A stretch of DNA of 27,479 nucleotides from a virus: the IMG/VR virus record IMGVR_UViG_3300045825_000423, positions 1 to 27,479 of that record. One strand, 5' to 3'. The position numbers and the translations under genes are program-made. This document shows, one piece after another, positions 21,799-27,479 of this stretch. The number at the start of each line of letters is the position of its first letter. Position 1 is the first letter of the stretch. The notes beneath the pieces were generated by a model. That model was given only the letters and a program-made list of their open reading frames with translations, was not told where the DNA came from and did not search any database.

Positions 21799-21811
21799 AA
21801 ATTAGGATGAT

Positions 21812-22216
21812 ATGCTTTTAAAATTCAAAAAAGATGAAGTAATTCAGATCACTAATCATTTCACTACAAAAGAATTCGCTTGCCCTTGTAATAATTGCAC
21901 TGATAATTTTATTGAACGGGATTTAGTTGAAAAATTAGAAGAAATTAGAGTTTTAATTGGTCCTTTAAAAATTACTTCCGGATTCCGCTGCCCAGAACAC
22001 AATAAAGCTGTTGGAGGGGAACCTAATTCAGCTCACCAAAGCGGTTTAGCCGCTGACGTTCAGCCAATTCCAGTAAACATTGATGATTTAGATAAACTTT
22101 ATGATGCTTGCTTTGCGGCATTTGATAATATTGGTGACGGGAGACGTTTAAGATTTGTTCACGTAGATGTACGTCCAAAAAAACCAGATGGAACTAAGCG
22201 AACTTGGAGTTATTAG
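21812..22216 (+). CDS. Peptidase M15-type endolysin (134 aa)
   Basis: A likely cell-wall peptidase of the M15_3 (D-Ala-D-Ala/L-Ala-D-Glu carboxypeptidase-like) type. Characteristic zinc-binding residues are visible: SAHQSGLAADV (His75, Asp82) and FVHVDVRP (His117). An N-terminal segment NHFTTKEFACPCNNC fits the same family, and ITSGFRCPEHNKAVGG matches the conserved SGxR core. The length is full for a single-domain phage enzyme. There is no signal peptide, so release would need a holin. ATG 21812 has AGGA upstream. It is the first gene of the rightward block, and its stop overlaps the next gene by one base. Confidence 0.9.
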   Translation: MLLKFKKDEVIQITNHFTTKEFACPCNNCTDNFIERDLVEKLEEIRVLIGPLKITSGFRCPEHNKAVGGEPNSAHQSGLAADVQPIPVNIDDLDKLYDACFAAFDNIGDGRRLRFVHVDVRPKKPDGTKRTWSY

Positions 22217-22587
22217 TGTCAAAAATCTTTGATAGACTTGAGGATTACCCTAAGAAGGCGGGAGAGCAAGCTTTTAAAGAGGCTATATCACGCTTGCGCG
22301 ACACCTGTGGATTATCTCACGAAATGGCAGATACGATTGTTAGAGTTTTTGCAAAAGAACTTGCAGATTCTCTTGTTCAAAATAAAGTATTAGAAATTCC
22401 ACATATGGGAACTTTATATTATTTTAATAAAGTGCAGGGTGTTGGGATGGGATTCCGAGTAAGTCAAGATTATAAAGCAACAAGAAATAAAGGTGGAACA
22501 GATGAGAATAACTTTATCAGAGCAGTCGAAAAGTCTACTCCTAGAAGTACTAGAAGATCTGAGAACGATATCAAAACAGGCGAATGA
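22216..22587 (+). CDS. HU/IHF-like DNA-binding protein (123 aa), GTG start
   Basis: The central part (MADTIVRVFAKELADSLVQN followed by KVLEIPHMGTLYYF) resembles the HU/IHF fold: a helical dimer region, then the beta-strand step that in HU reads V-x-L-x-G-F-G-T-F, here LEIPHMGTLYYF. HU-like proteins bind and bend DNA. I place the start at GTG 22216-22218, which overlaps the M15 stop by one base and has GGAG 6 bases upstream; a TTG start at 22204 has no such signal. The last 40 residues are basic and overlap the next gene by 86 bases. The DNA-bending role is inferred from the motif only. Confidence 0.65.
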   Translation: MSKIFDRLEDYPKKAGEQAFKEAISRLRDTCGLSHEMADTIVRVFAKELADSLVQNKVLEIPHMGTLYYFNKVQGVGMGFRVSQDYKATRNKGGTDENNFIRAVEKSTPRSTRRSENDIKTGE

Positions 22588-22888
22588 TACAGAAGCTTTA
22601 CTAGACTATGAAAGATTAGAAGCGGCAATCCAAAAGCCTTATAAAAACATTAAGAAAAAAGATGCTAGCGCAATTTGGGATCTCGCAGATGCGGGGGAAA
22701 ATATGTGTAAAGGTATGCTTGAGAAAAATGAGAAGAATTATTTAGTTCCTAAAATTCAAGATACTATGAATGAATTTTTAGATGTTAAAAAAGAAATAGA
22801 AACTAGACTTATTGCTGTATTACCTAAACTTTCAGATAAAACTGCTGAAGCAATGAAATTAAATAAAGAGGAGGAATCTGATGTTTAG
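22502..22888 (+). CDS. Hypothetical helical protein (128 aa)
   Basis: Starts at ATG 22502 with an AAAGGTGG ribosome-binding site about 5 bases upstream; an upstream GTG at 22493 is less well placed. The protein is mostly helical and charged (SLLLEVLEDLRTISKQAND, MNEFLDVKKEIETRL), with no catalytic motif and no membrane segment. It overlaps the HU-like gene by 86 bases in a different frame, and its last bases overlap the start of the AAA+ gene. The tight overlap with two DNA/ATPase-type genes suggests a functional link, perhaps as a partner of the ATPase, but this is inference. Confidence 0.6.
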   Translation: MRITLSEQSKSLLLEVLEDLRTISKQANDTEALLDYERLEAAIQKPYKNIKKKDASAIWDLADAGENMCKGMLEKNEKNYLVPKIQDTMNEFLDVKKEIETRLIAVLPKLSDKTAEAMKLNKEEESDV

Positions 22889-23843
22889 ACAAGAAGATGA
22901 TAGTTTTATTCTTTCTACAAAAAAGAAAAAGACATTCTGGAAAGGGGGAACTCCCGAGGAAAGATCGGCTATTGTAAATGAGGCTATCGCTAAAAATCAA
23001 GAAGTAGAAATACGTTTTGATTTAGTATCAGTGGATACTGAAGAAGATGTAGAAGAGTGTAAAGTTACTCCGGGTATTTATAGACTTTTCCCGGGGAGCT
23101 ATTCAAAACCGGAATCTTTAGATAAGCAAAATATTATAGCTAGAAACTATCCTAGTTTTCCCGAAGCATTTAACGCTTTAGACGTTGAGTTAAACTGGTT
23201 TAAGGATAATGTTAACTTTTTTAGTGACATTGGTATTAGACGTTCTCGTAGCGTACTGCTCTGGGGACCTCCGGGATACTCAAAAACTGCAAAGATTCAC
23301 GATTTAGTATTAAAAAATCCTGATTTATTAGTTATTTTTATGGTATCTACTCCTAGTGCGCAAATGGTAGAAGCTTTAAATCAAATCAAACTAGATAAGT
23401 TAATTATTTTCGAAGAATTTGCTACTGCTGTAAATAACGATAGTAAAATTGCAAGTATGTTAAATTTTTTAGATGGTGACAATTCTCTAACAGATGCTTT
23501 TTTTATAATTACAACAAACCATCCTGAAATTATTCCTAGAAATATTCTACGCCCTAGCCGGGTAGATAAATTTATTAAAATAGATCGATTATCTCTAACT
23601 GATATTAGTAATTTTTTAAATTTTTACCTTAAAAGAGAAATTTTACCTGAGGAAATTGCTTTAATGAAGTCGCAATCCCTCGCTAATCTTCGGGAAATTT
23701 GTATTTCTAGTCTAAAAGAAAGTAAATCACTCTCGGAAGCTGTAAAATTATTGAAAACTAGAGAAGAATTGCTTAAAAAAGATTTTGCAAGTGAGAAAAA
23801 AGTAGGATTGGTAAATAATGATGACTATCCCGACGATTACTAA
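22881..23843 (+). CDS. AAA+ ATPase (320 aa)
   Basis: A single AAA+ module after an N-terminal segment of about 100 residues. Walker A is GPPGYSKT (129-136), Walker B is LIIFEE (174-179; the usual DE is EE), sensor 1 lies in FFIITTNHP (208-215) and likely arginine fingers are in RPSRVDK (224-230). The C-terminal helical domain follows (SLTDISNFLNFYLKREILP). The sequence resembles the ATPase core found in remodelling AAA proteins such as the FtsH/CDC48-like group, but there is no protease domain. ATG 22881 follows GAGGAGG, overlapping the previous gene. It may remodel a protein complex in phage replication or assembly. Confidence 0.85.
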   Translation: MFRQEDDSFILSTKKKKTFWKGGTPEERSAIVNEAIAKNQEVEIRFDLVSVDTEEDVEECKVTPGIYRLFPGSYSKPESLDKQNIIARNYPSFPEAFNALDVELNWFKDNVNFFSDIGIRRSRSVLLWGPPGYSKTAKIHDLVLKNPDLLVIFMVSTPSAQMVEALNQIKLDKLIIFEEFATAVNNDSKIASMLNFLDGDNSLTDAFFIITTNHPEIIPRNILRPSRVDKFIKIDRLSLTDISNFLNFYLKREILPEEIALMKSQSLANLREICISSLKESKSLSEAVKLLKTREELLKKDFASEKKVGLVNNDDYPDDY

Positions 23844-24027
23844 AGGGAATTGGGTAACGTCCAATTCCAGTTTGAAAATGAATATCTTAAAAATTCAATA
23901 TTCCAATACGGAATATGTGAAGTTTAAGGGTACTTTAACAAATAAGACTAATGGTATTGTTTACGAGACTGCTAATTATAAATTATATTATAAAAATATA
24001 AGTCATTGGGAGAAAGTCTTTGGCTAA
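23818..24027 (+). CDS. Small hypothetical protein (69 aa)
   Basis: Starts at ATG 23818, inside the end of the AAA+ gene in another frame, so the two overlap by 26 bases. The protein opens MMTIPTITKGNWVTSNSS and then becomes Tyr/Lys/Asn-rich and beta-like (YETANYKLYYKN). No domain is recognised, and a second ATG (LKMNILKI) exists. It ends by overlapping the metallophosphoesterase start by 8 bases. The compact packing suggests a real small gene, but the evidence is thin. Confidence 0.5.
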   Translation: MMTIPTITKGNWVTSNSSLKMNILKIQYSNTEYVKFKGTLTNKTNGIVYETANYKLYYKNISHWEKVFG

Positions 24028-24640
24028 ACCAACATTTTTGACGGCAGATTGGCATATTGGGCACGAAAACTCAATTAAATTTGATAATAGACCTTTTAAA
24101 GATCTAGAAGATATGCATAGAAATTTAATTATTAATTATAATAAGCAAGTTCCCGCTGACGGTATTTGTTATTTTTTAGGTGATGTTGTTACGCACGGAT
24201 CGGAGCTTTCCCGGTCAATTATTTCACAGCTAAATGGAACTAAGATATTAATTCGGGGAAATCATGATAAAGGTTTTGAAGCTTGCTATAATGCAGGTTT
24301 TGACGTTGTTTTAAATTCTGGAAGCCTTACAATTGCTAAAGAATTAGTTACAATGACGCACTGCCCGCTTCGAGGATTGTTTCGTGAGGATACAACTGGA
24401 ATGAAAGGTGGAGTTCCCGGGGAAAACTGGCATGGGGAAAATCGCCATCCTGATTTTAGTATTGAGGATTTCGGACAGTTCCATTTACACGGACACATCC
24501 ATTCGCCAAACGGCGGGAAGTCTCAGAAAATATTAGGAAGGCAATTCGACGTAGGTTTACCGGCAAATAAATATCGTCCAGTACACATTTCTGCAATTGA
24601 ATCTTGGATACAGTTAACAAAAAACTCGGAGAAAAAATGA
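24020..24640 (+). CDS. Metallophosphoesterase (206 aa)
   Basis: A calcineurin-like metallophosphoesterase with the full set of metal-binding motifs: DWHIGH (Asp10, His12), GDVVTHG (Asp55), RGNHDKG (Asn81, His82), MTHCPL (His114) and HLHGHIHS (His157, His159, His161). Phage enzymes of this family hydrolyse phosphoesters or cyclic nucleotides, sometimes acting on RNA or on defence second messengers, but the substrate cannot be read here. The start is TTG 24020-24022, with a GGGAG site about 10 bases upstream and overlapping the previous stop. Its stop overlaps the next gene (ATGA). The intact motifs make this one of the safest calls in the block. Confidence 0.92.
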   Translation: MAKPTFLTADWHIGHENSIKFDNRPFKDLEDMHRNLIINYNKQVPADGICYFLGDVVTHGSELSRSIISQLNGTKILIRGNHDKGFEACYNAGFDVVLNSGSLTIAKELVTMTHCPLRGLFREDTTGMKGGVPGENWHGENRHPDFSIEDFGQFHLHGHIHSPNGGKSQKILGRQFDVGLPANKYRPVHISAIESWIQLTKNSEKK

Positions 24641-24846
24641 TTTATATTATTATTTACTGCGTATCTTTATTTTTAACAGTATTTTTTGGAATACTTACTG
24701 TAGAAGGTATCGATAGTAAAGATAATTATATAAAAGACGAATCTCAGGGAGCTTTGATAAAATTAGCTATACTCCCTATAATTAATACCATAGCTTGTAT
24801 TATTCTCTTAAGTTCCTACTTAGCTTTTACATTAAAAAAAACTTGA
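24637..24846 (+). CDS. Small membrane protein with two transmembrane helices (69 aa)
   Basis: ATG 24637 overlaps the phosphoesterase stop (ATGA) and has CGGAG 5 bases upstream. The protein has two hydrophobic segments (IYIIIYCVSLFLTVFFGIL and LAILPIINTIACIILLSS) separated by a charged loop (GIDSKDNYIKDESQG). Two-helix proteins of this size close to an endolysin operon are often holins, so this is a holin candidate, but the type of protein is not defined by the sequence. A longer TTG start at 24604 is possible but poorly supported. Confidence 0.65.
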   Translation: MIYIIIYCVSLFLTVFFGILTVEGIDSKDNYIKDESQGALIKLAILPIINTIACIILLSSYLAFTLKKT

Positions 24847-24871
24847 CAGCCAAAAATAAATAGTGTAACAT
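24843..24871 (+). promoter_or_regulatory. Sigma70 promoter of the lipoprotein gene
   Basis: TTGACA (24843-24848), a 17-base spacer and TAACAT (24866-24871), overlapping the stop of the preceding gene. The predicted start is about 12 bases before the lipoprotein ATG, just at the AAGGAG ribosome-binding site, so the leader is minimal. Confidence 0.8.
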
Positions 24872-24889
24872 CCTAAATAAGGAGACACT

Positions 24890-25021
24890 ATGAAAATTTT
24901 ATTCATTGTTATTTTACTATCTCTAACAGCTTGCAGCAGTACACCTCTCACAAAAGAGGAAATTGCAGCCCGTGAGCAAAACCATAGAAATTTAAGACAA
25001 TTTCACCATAATCAGAATTAA
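24890..25021 (+). CDS. Small lipoprotein (43 aa)
   Basis: A short gene with an AAGGAG ribosome-binding site and ATG 24890. It begins MKILFIVILLSLTACSSTPL, with a hydrophobic stretch followed by the lipobox LTAC, so signal peptidase II should cut before Cys15 and a lipid would anchor it to the membrane. The mature part is only about 29 residues, hydrophilic and His/Gln/Asn-rich. Small phage lipoproteins are sometimes outer-membrane spanins or proteins that block superinfection, and this one has its own sigma70 promoter. Which of these applies is not shown. The stop lies 2 bases before the next gene's ATG. Confidence 0.8.
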   Translation: MKILFIVILLSLTACSSTPLTKEEIAAREQNHRNLRQFHHNQN

Positions 25022-25023
25022 TT

Positions 25024-25512
25024 ATGGAGCCTATTTATATTAATGGAATTTGTACTCATTATTCTGTATTTCCGGATGGGACTATTTTAAATTTTAAAAC
25101 TCAACGATATTTAAAAGCTCACTTAGATAAGTATGGATATAAAAGAGTAATTTTACACATAGAAGGTAAGCAGAAAAATATGTTCGTACATCAATTAGTT
25201 GCAAATGCTTATTTAGAAAATCCTGATAACTTAAAAATAATTAATCATTTAGATAATAATAGAACTAATAATTATTTGTATAATTTAGAATGGTCAACTG
25301 CTAAGTTAAATAACGATCATAAAGTTAAACAAAATAGACACGTAAAAGGTGAACAAATACAAACTGCAAAATTAACAAAAACTGAAGTTTTAAGCATTAG
25401 GTATGAGAGTAAATCTTACGGAACTTCTAATAGAGGATTAGCTATTAAATATAATGTTGACATAAGAGTAATTTGGCGTATAATAAAAAGAGAAACTTGG
25501 AAACACATTTAG
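25024..25512 (+). CDS. HNH homing endonuclease HNH-4 (162 aa)
   Basis: A classic phage HNH_3-type homing endonuclease. The N-terminus (YSVFPDGTILNFKTQRYLKA) fits a NUMOD4-like region. The catalytic core is MFVHQLVANAYLENPDNLKI followed by INHLDNNRTNNYLYNLEWST, with H-N-H residues in the usual places, and the C-terminus (LTKTEVLSIRYESKSYGTSN and RGLAIKYNVDIRVIWRI) is a DNA-binding helix-turn-helix. It has no clear ribosome-binding site of its own and starts 2 bases after the lipoprotein stop, so translation may be coupled to it. Unlike the other three HNH genes it is in the rightward block and is not flanked by late promoter elements. Confidence 0.9.
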   Translation: MEPIYINGICTHYSVFPDGTILNFKTQRYLKAHLDKYGYKRVILHIEGKQKNMFVHQLVANAYLENPDNLKIINHLDNNRTNNYLYNLEWSTAKLNNDHKVKQNRHVKGEQIQTAKLTKTEVLSIRYESKSYGTSNRGLAIKYNVDIRVIWRIIKRETWKHI

Positions 25513-25523
25513 AGGGAGAATTT

Positions 25524-26669
25524 ATGACACCAGTTCAATTAACATCGTACTTAACTACTATCTTCAAAAATAAAAGTAAACATACTTCATTTTTGTGGGG
25601 CGATCATGGGTTAGGAAAATCTACTATAGTTAAAACTGTAGCAAAAAAATTTGGCTATAAAGTTATCGACTTCCGAGTAGCACAGGTGGAGAGTATCGAC
25701 GTTGCGGGAATGTATTATCCTACAACAATTCACGGAGTTACTGCTATTGAAAATCTAGCACCGACTTATTATAGAGATATGGTAGAATCTGCATTAGCAA
25801 ATAATGGAGAATCTAAAATCTGTTTATTTTTCGACGAAATAAATATGGCACGTAGAGAAACTATGAATGCGTGTTTTGAAATGGTATTGGATCGTACTGT
25901 AAAAGGTAAAGTTATGCCAGACGACGTTATTGTAATATGTGCAGGGAACCCTGAAACAGATGATTACGATACAACTACAATGTCAGAATCTCTAAAAGAC
26001 CGTTTAGTACATGTTTATTTGGCTGCTGATAGAAATGATTTTACTTCTTGGGCATCTACTAATAATATTCACACAGATATTTTAGCATTTGCTAATAGTG
26101 GACATTTTGAATTTAGAGATTCAGGGTTCCGTGCTAAATTAAAGCCGTCCCCGCGCTCGCTTGCGAGACTTTCAGATATTTTAAATATGGAATTTAACAG
26201 AGCTGTGGAAGATGAAGTTATTCTCGGGGTACTCGGTGTGGAATTAGGTGTACAATTTATTAAAAATCGCCAAGAACCTGAAAAAGCTTTTACGGCTGAA
26301 GAATTAATGTCTTTTACAGAAGGATCTGAATCATTTAGACGTTTCAAATCTTATTGTAATCCTGAAAATACAAGGTTAGATATTTTAAATACCTCAGTAA
26401 CTGCTTTTGAGAATTATTTAGAAGTAAATAACACAGTTTTAACAGATTCTCAAGTTGATAGTATTGGTTTATTTATGATGGAAATTCCAGCAGAATTATT
26501 ATACAAGTTTTGGAAAAATATAGATATTAATTACGAAAAAACTTATAAGAGTATTTTAGCTATTGAGTCTCTTACTATTCCAATGTTTACAGGTAGACTT
26601 GCAGAATTAAAAACTAGAATTGAAAGCTTAGCTCCAGAAATTGAAAAGAAAACTGATGTTCCGTTTTAG
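25524..26669 (+). CDS. MoxR-type AAA+ ATPase (381 aa)
   Basis: A MoxR/AAA_5-like ATPase. Walker A is GDHGLGKST (26-34), Walker B is LFFDEINMA (101-109), sensor 1 sits in VICAGNPET (138-146) and an arginine is in SLKDRLVHV (near 160). Start: ATG 25524 with GAGGGAG upstream; an upstream ATG at 25473 in the HNH-4 region adds 17 residues with poor support. MoxR-type ATPases typically act with a VWA-domain partner to remodel or activate other protein complexes. The next gene here is exactly such a partner, so the two probably form one machine, although a structured spacer with a terminator separates them. Confidence 0.9.
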   Translation: MTPVQLTSYLTTIFKNKSKHTSFLWGDHGLGKSTIVKTVAKKFGYKVIDFRVAQVESIDVAGMYYPTTIHGVTAIENLAPTYYRDMVESALANNGESKICLFFDEINMARRETMNACFEMVLDRTVKGKVMPDDVIVICAGNPETDDYDTTTMSESLKDRLVHVYLAADRNDFTSWASTNNIHTDILAFANSGHFEFRDSGFRAKLKPSPRSLARLSDILNMEFNRAVEDEVILGVLGVELGVQFIKNRQEPEKAFTAEELMSFTEGSESFRRFKSYCNPENTRLDILNTSVTAFENYLEVNNTVLTDSQVDSIGLFMMEIPAELLYKFWKNIDINYEKTYKSILAIESLTIPMFTGRLAELKTRIESLAPEIEKKTDVPF

Positions 26670-26756
26670 TCCGACACAGACTTTAAATGTGCCCGAGCCG
26701 GACGGTGCCAATTGAAGGCATTCCCTCGACTGCGTTTATGCATCGGGGGATTTTTT
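26669..26756 (+). terminator. Structured spacer with rho-independent terminator after the MoxR gene
   Basis: The spacer after the MoxR stop holds three hairpins: GTCCG (26669-26673) with CGGAC (26699-26703), enclosing CACA/TGTG; TGCC/GGCA (26706-26720); and a terminator stem TCCCTCG (26722-26728) with CGGGGGA (26744-26750), extended by TGC/GCA, followed by six T. The terminator lies 11 bases before the next ATG. It could limit downstream expression or end a small RNA. Confidence 0.75.
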
Positions 26757-26767
26757 AAGAGGGAATT

Positions 26768-27479
26768 ATGACAGATAGAATTGAACAATCTCGTATACAG
26801 TTAATTAAAAATGAACCATTCTTTGGTAAAATTTTATGTATGTGTACAATTAAGGAAGATCTAAAATGCCCTACGGCTGGGGCAATGATTTCGAAAGAAG
26901 GTAAATTTAATATTATTTATAATAGACAGTTTATGGAAAAACTTTCTGATCAGCAAATGGTAGGTGTTTGGAAACATGAAGTTTGCCATCTACTTTTTAG
27001 CCATACAATGCAAAATAGAAAAAATAAAAGACGTTTAAATATGGCTATGGATATGGCAATAAATTCATATATTGGAAAAGATAATTTACCGGAAGGTGGA
27101 TTATTTGCAGAAGATAAAAACTTTCCAAAATTCCTCACCTCTGAGAATTACTATCACCTTTTAGGAGGTGACGAAAAAGACGAAACTGAGGAAGAATCCA
27201 GTTACGAATTTGACGACCACTCTGGATTGGAATCTCCAGAAATGGAAGCTGCCAGTAAAGAATTACAGAAAGCTATTTCAGAAGCTGCATCCCGTGAATC
27301 AGCAAAAGGATTACGCGCTGGGGACGTTCCGTTTCAAATGTTAAAAGATTTAGATATTGATATTTATTCTGATGGAACTTTAAGTTGGAAAACATTGTTG
27401 AGGAAATATGCAAAAAATACTCTTACAAATACTAAAGTATCTACCCGTAATAAACCTAATCGTCGTGTTGGGTTCAGTG
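26768..27479 (+). CDS. VWA-type metallopeptidase-like protein, partial (237+ aa)
   Basis: Starts at ATG 26768 with a GAGGGA ribosome-binding site and runs past the right edge, so the C-terminus is not visible. Near residues 70-79 it has KHEVCHLLFSH, the HExxHxxxxH zinc-binding motif (His70, Glu71, His74, His79). Later residues (ESSYEFDDHSGLESPEMEAA) are acidic and unstructured-looking, followed by a helical region (KTLLRKYAKNTL). Proteins with this N-terminal metallopeptidase-like domain commonly carry a C-terminal VWA-like domain (DUF2201-type) and pair with MoxR ATPases, as here. The VWA domain itself would lie beyond the edge, so that part is inferred from the family. Confidence 0.8.
   Translation, partial: MTDRIEQSRIQLIKNEPFFGKILCMCTIKEDLKCPTAGAMISKEGKFNIIYNRQFMEKLSDQQMVGVWKHEVCHLLFSHTMQNRKNKRRLNMAMDMAINSYIGKDNLPEGGLFAEDKNFPKFLTSENYYHLLGGDEKDETEEESSYEFDDHSGLESPEMEAASKELQKAISEAASRESAKGLRAGDVPFQMLKDLDIDIYSDGTLSWKTLLRKYAKNTLTNTKVSTRNKPNRRVGFS

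Noticed and set aside
26669-26756. Known riboswitch after the MoxR gene
   Set aside because: The CCGGACG stretch recalled a guanidine-III element, but the rest of the conserved core is absent. Left as an unassigned structured RNA.
1-27479. CRISPR array or insertion sequence
   Set aside because: No regularly spaced direct repeats and no transposase gene or terminal inverted repeats were seen.

Overview
This window is part of the genome of an AT-rich tailed bacteriophage, or a prophage of one. It carries the large terminase, portal, scaffold, major capsid protein, two long tail-fibre genes and several HNH homing endonucleases. I see no long tape-measure gene, sheath or tube protein, which suggests a short-tailed (podovirus-like) virion, although the genome continues past both ends. 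Four good sigma70 promoters and a lipobox lipoprotein suggest a Gram-negative host. I cannot name the host or the phage genus.

Layout. The left 21.4 kb is almost entirely leftward (minus strand). In transcription order it holds a GNAT-like protein, a membrane/coiled-coil protein, a probable small terminase, the large terminase, the portal, two probable ejection proteins (one with a HELGH zincin motif), scaffold, HNH-3, the major capsid protein, HNH-2, a small virion protein, a 1596-aa fibre, two small proteins, HNH-1, a small membrane protein, three small proteins, a 726-aa fibre and a partial virion-type protein at the left edge. One rightward gene, a transglycosylase-like lysozyme with its own sigma70 promoter, sits inside this block. 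A 400-bp divergent control region (21412-21811) separates it from a rightward block: M15 peptidase endolysin, HU-like protein, helical protein, AAA+ ATPase, small protein, metallophosphoesterase, membrane protein, lipoprotein, HNH-4, MoxR-type AAA+ ATPase, and a VWA-type metallopeptidase cut by the right edge.

The most striking feature is a family of nine leftward 37-bp elements. Each has a TACACAAA-like box, 12 variable bases, and then an invariant TTAACAACTTA followed by TATAG or a close variant, always at the same spacing. They sit just upstream of late genes and nowhere in the rightward block. The copy before the portal gene matches 12 of 14 bases of the T7 promoter core. This suggests that late genes are read by a phage RNA polymerase or dedicated factor encoded outside the window, while consensus sigma70 promoters serve host polymerase at the divergent region, the lysozyme gene and the lipoprotein gene. 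All three leftward HNH genes lie between copies of this promoter, and two adjoining promoters are paired with rho-independent terminators. That architecture recalls the terminator-promoter cassettes that spread small genes in T4-like phages.

The rightward block pairs a MoxR-type ATPase with a HExxH/VWA-type partner, with a structured, terminator-containing spacer between them, and also encodes a second AAA+ ATPase. The job of this ATPase set in the phage is unknown.
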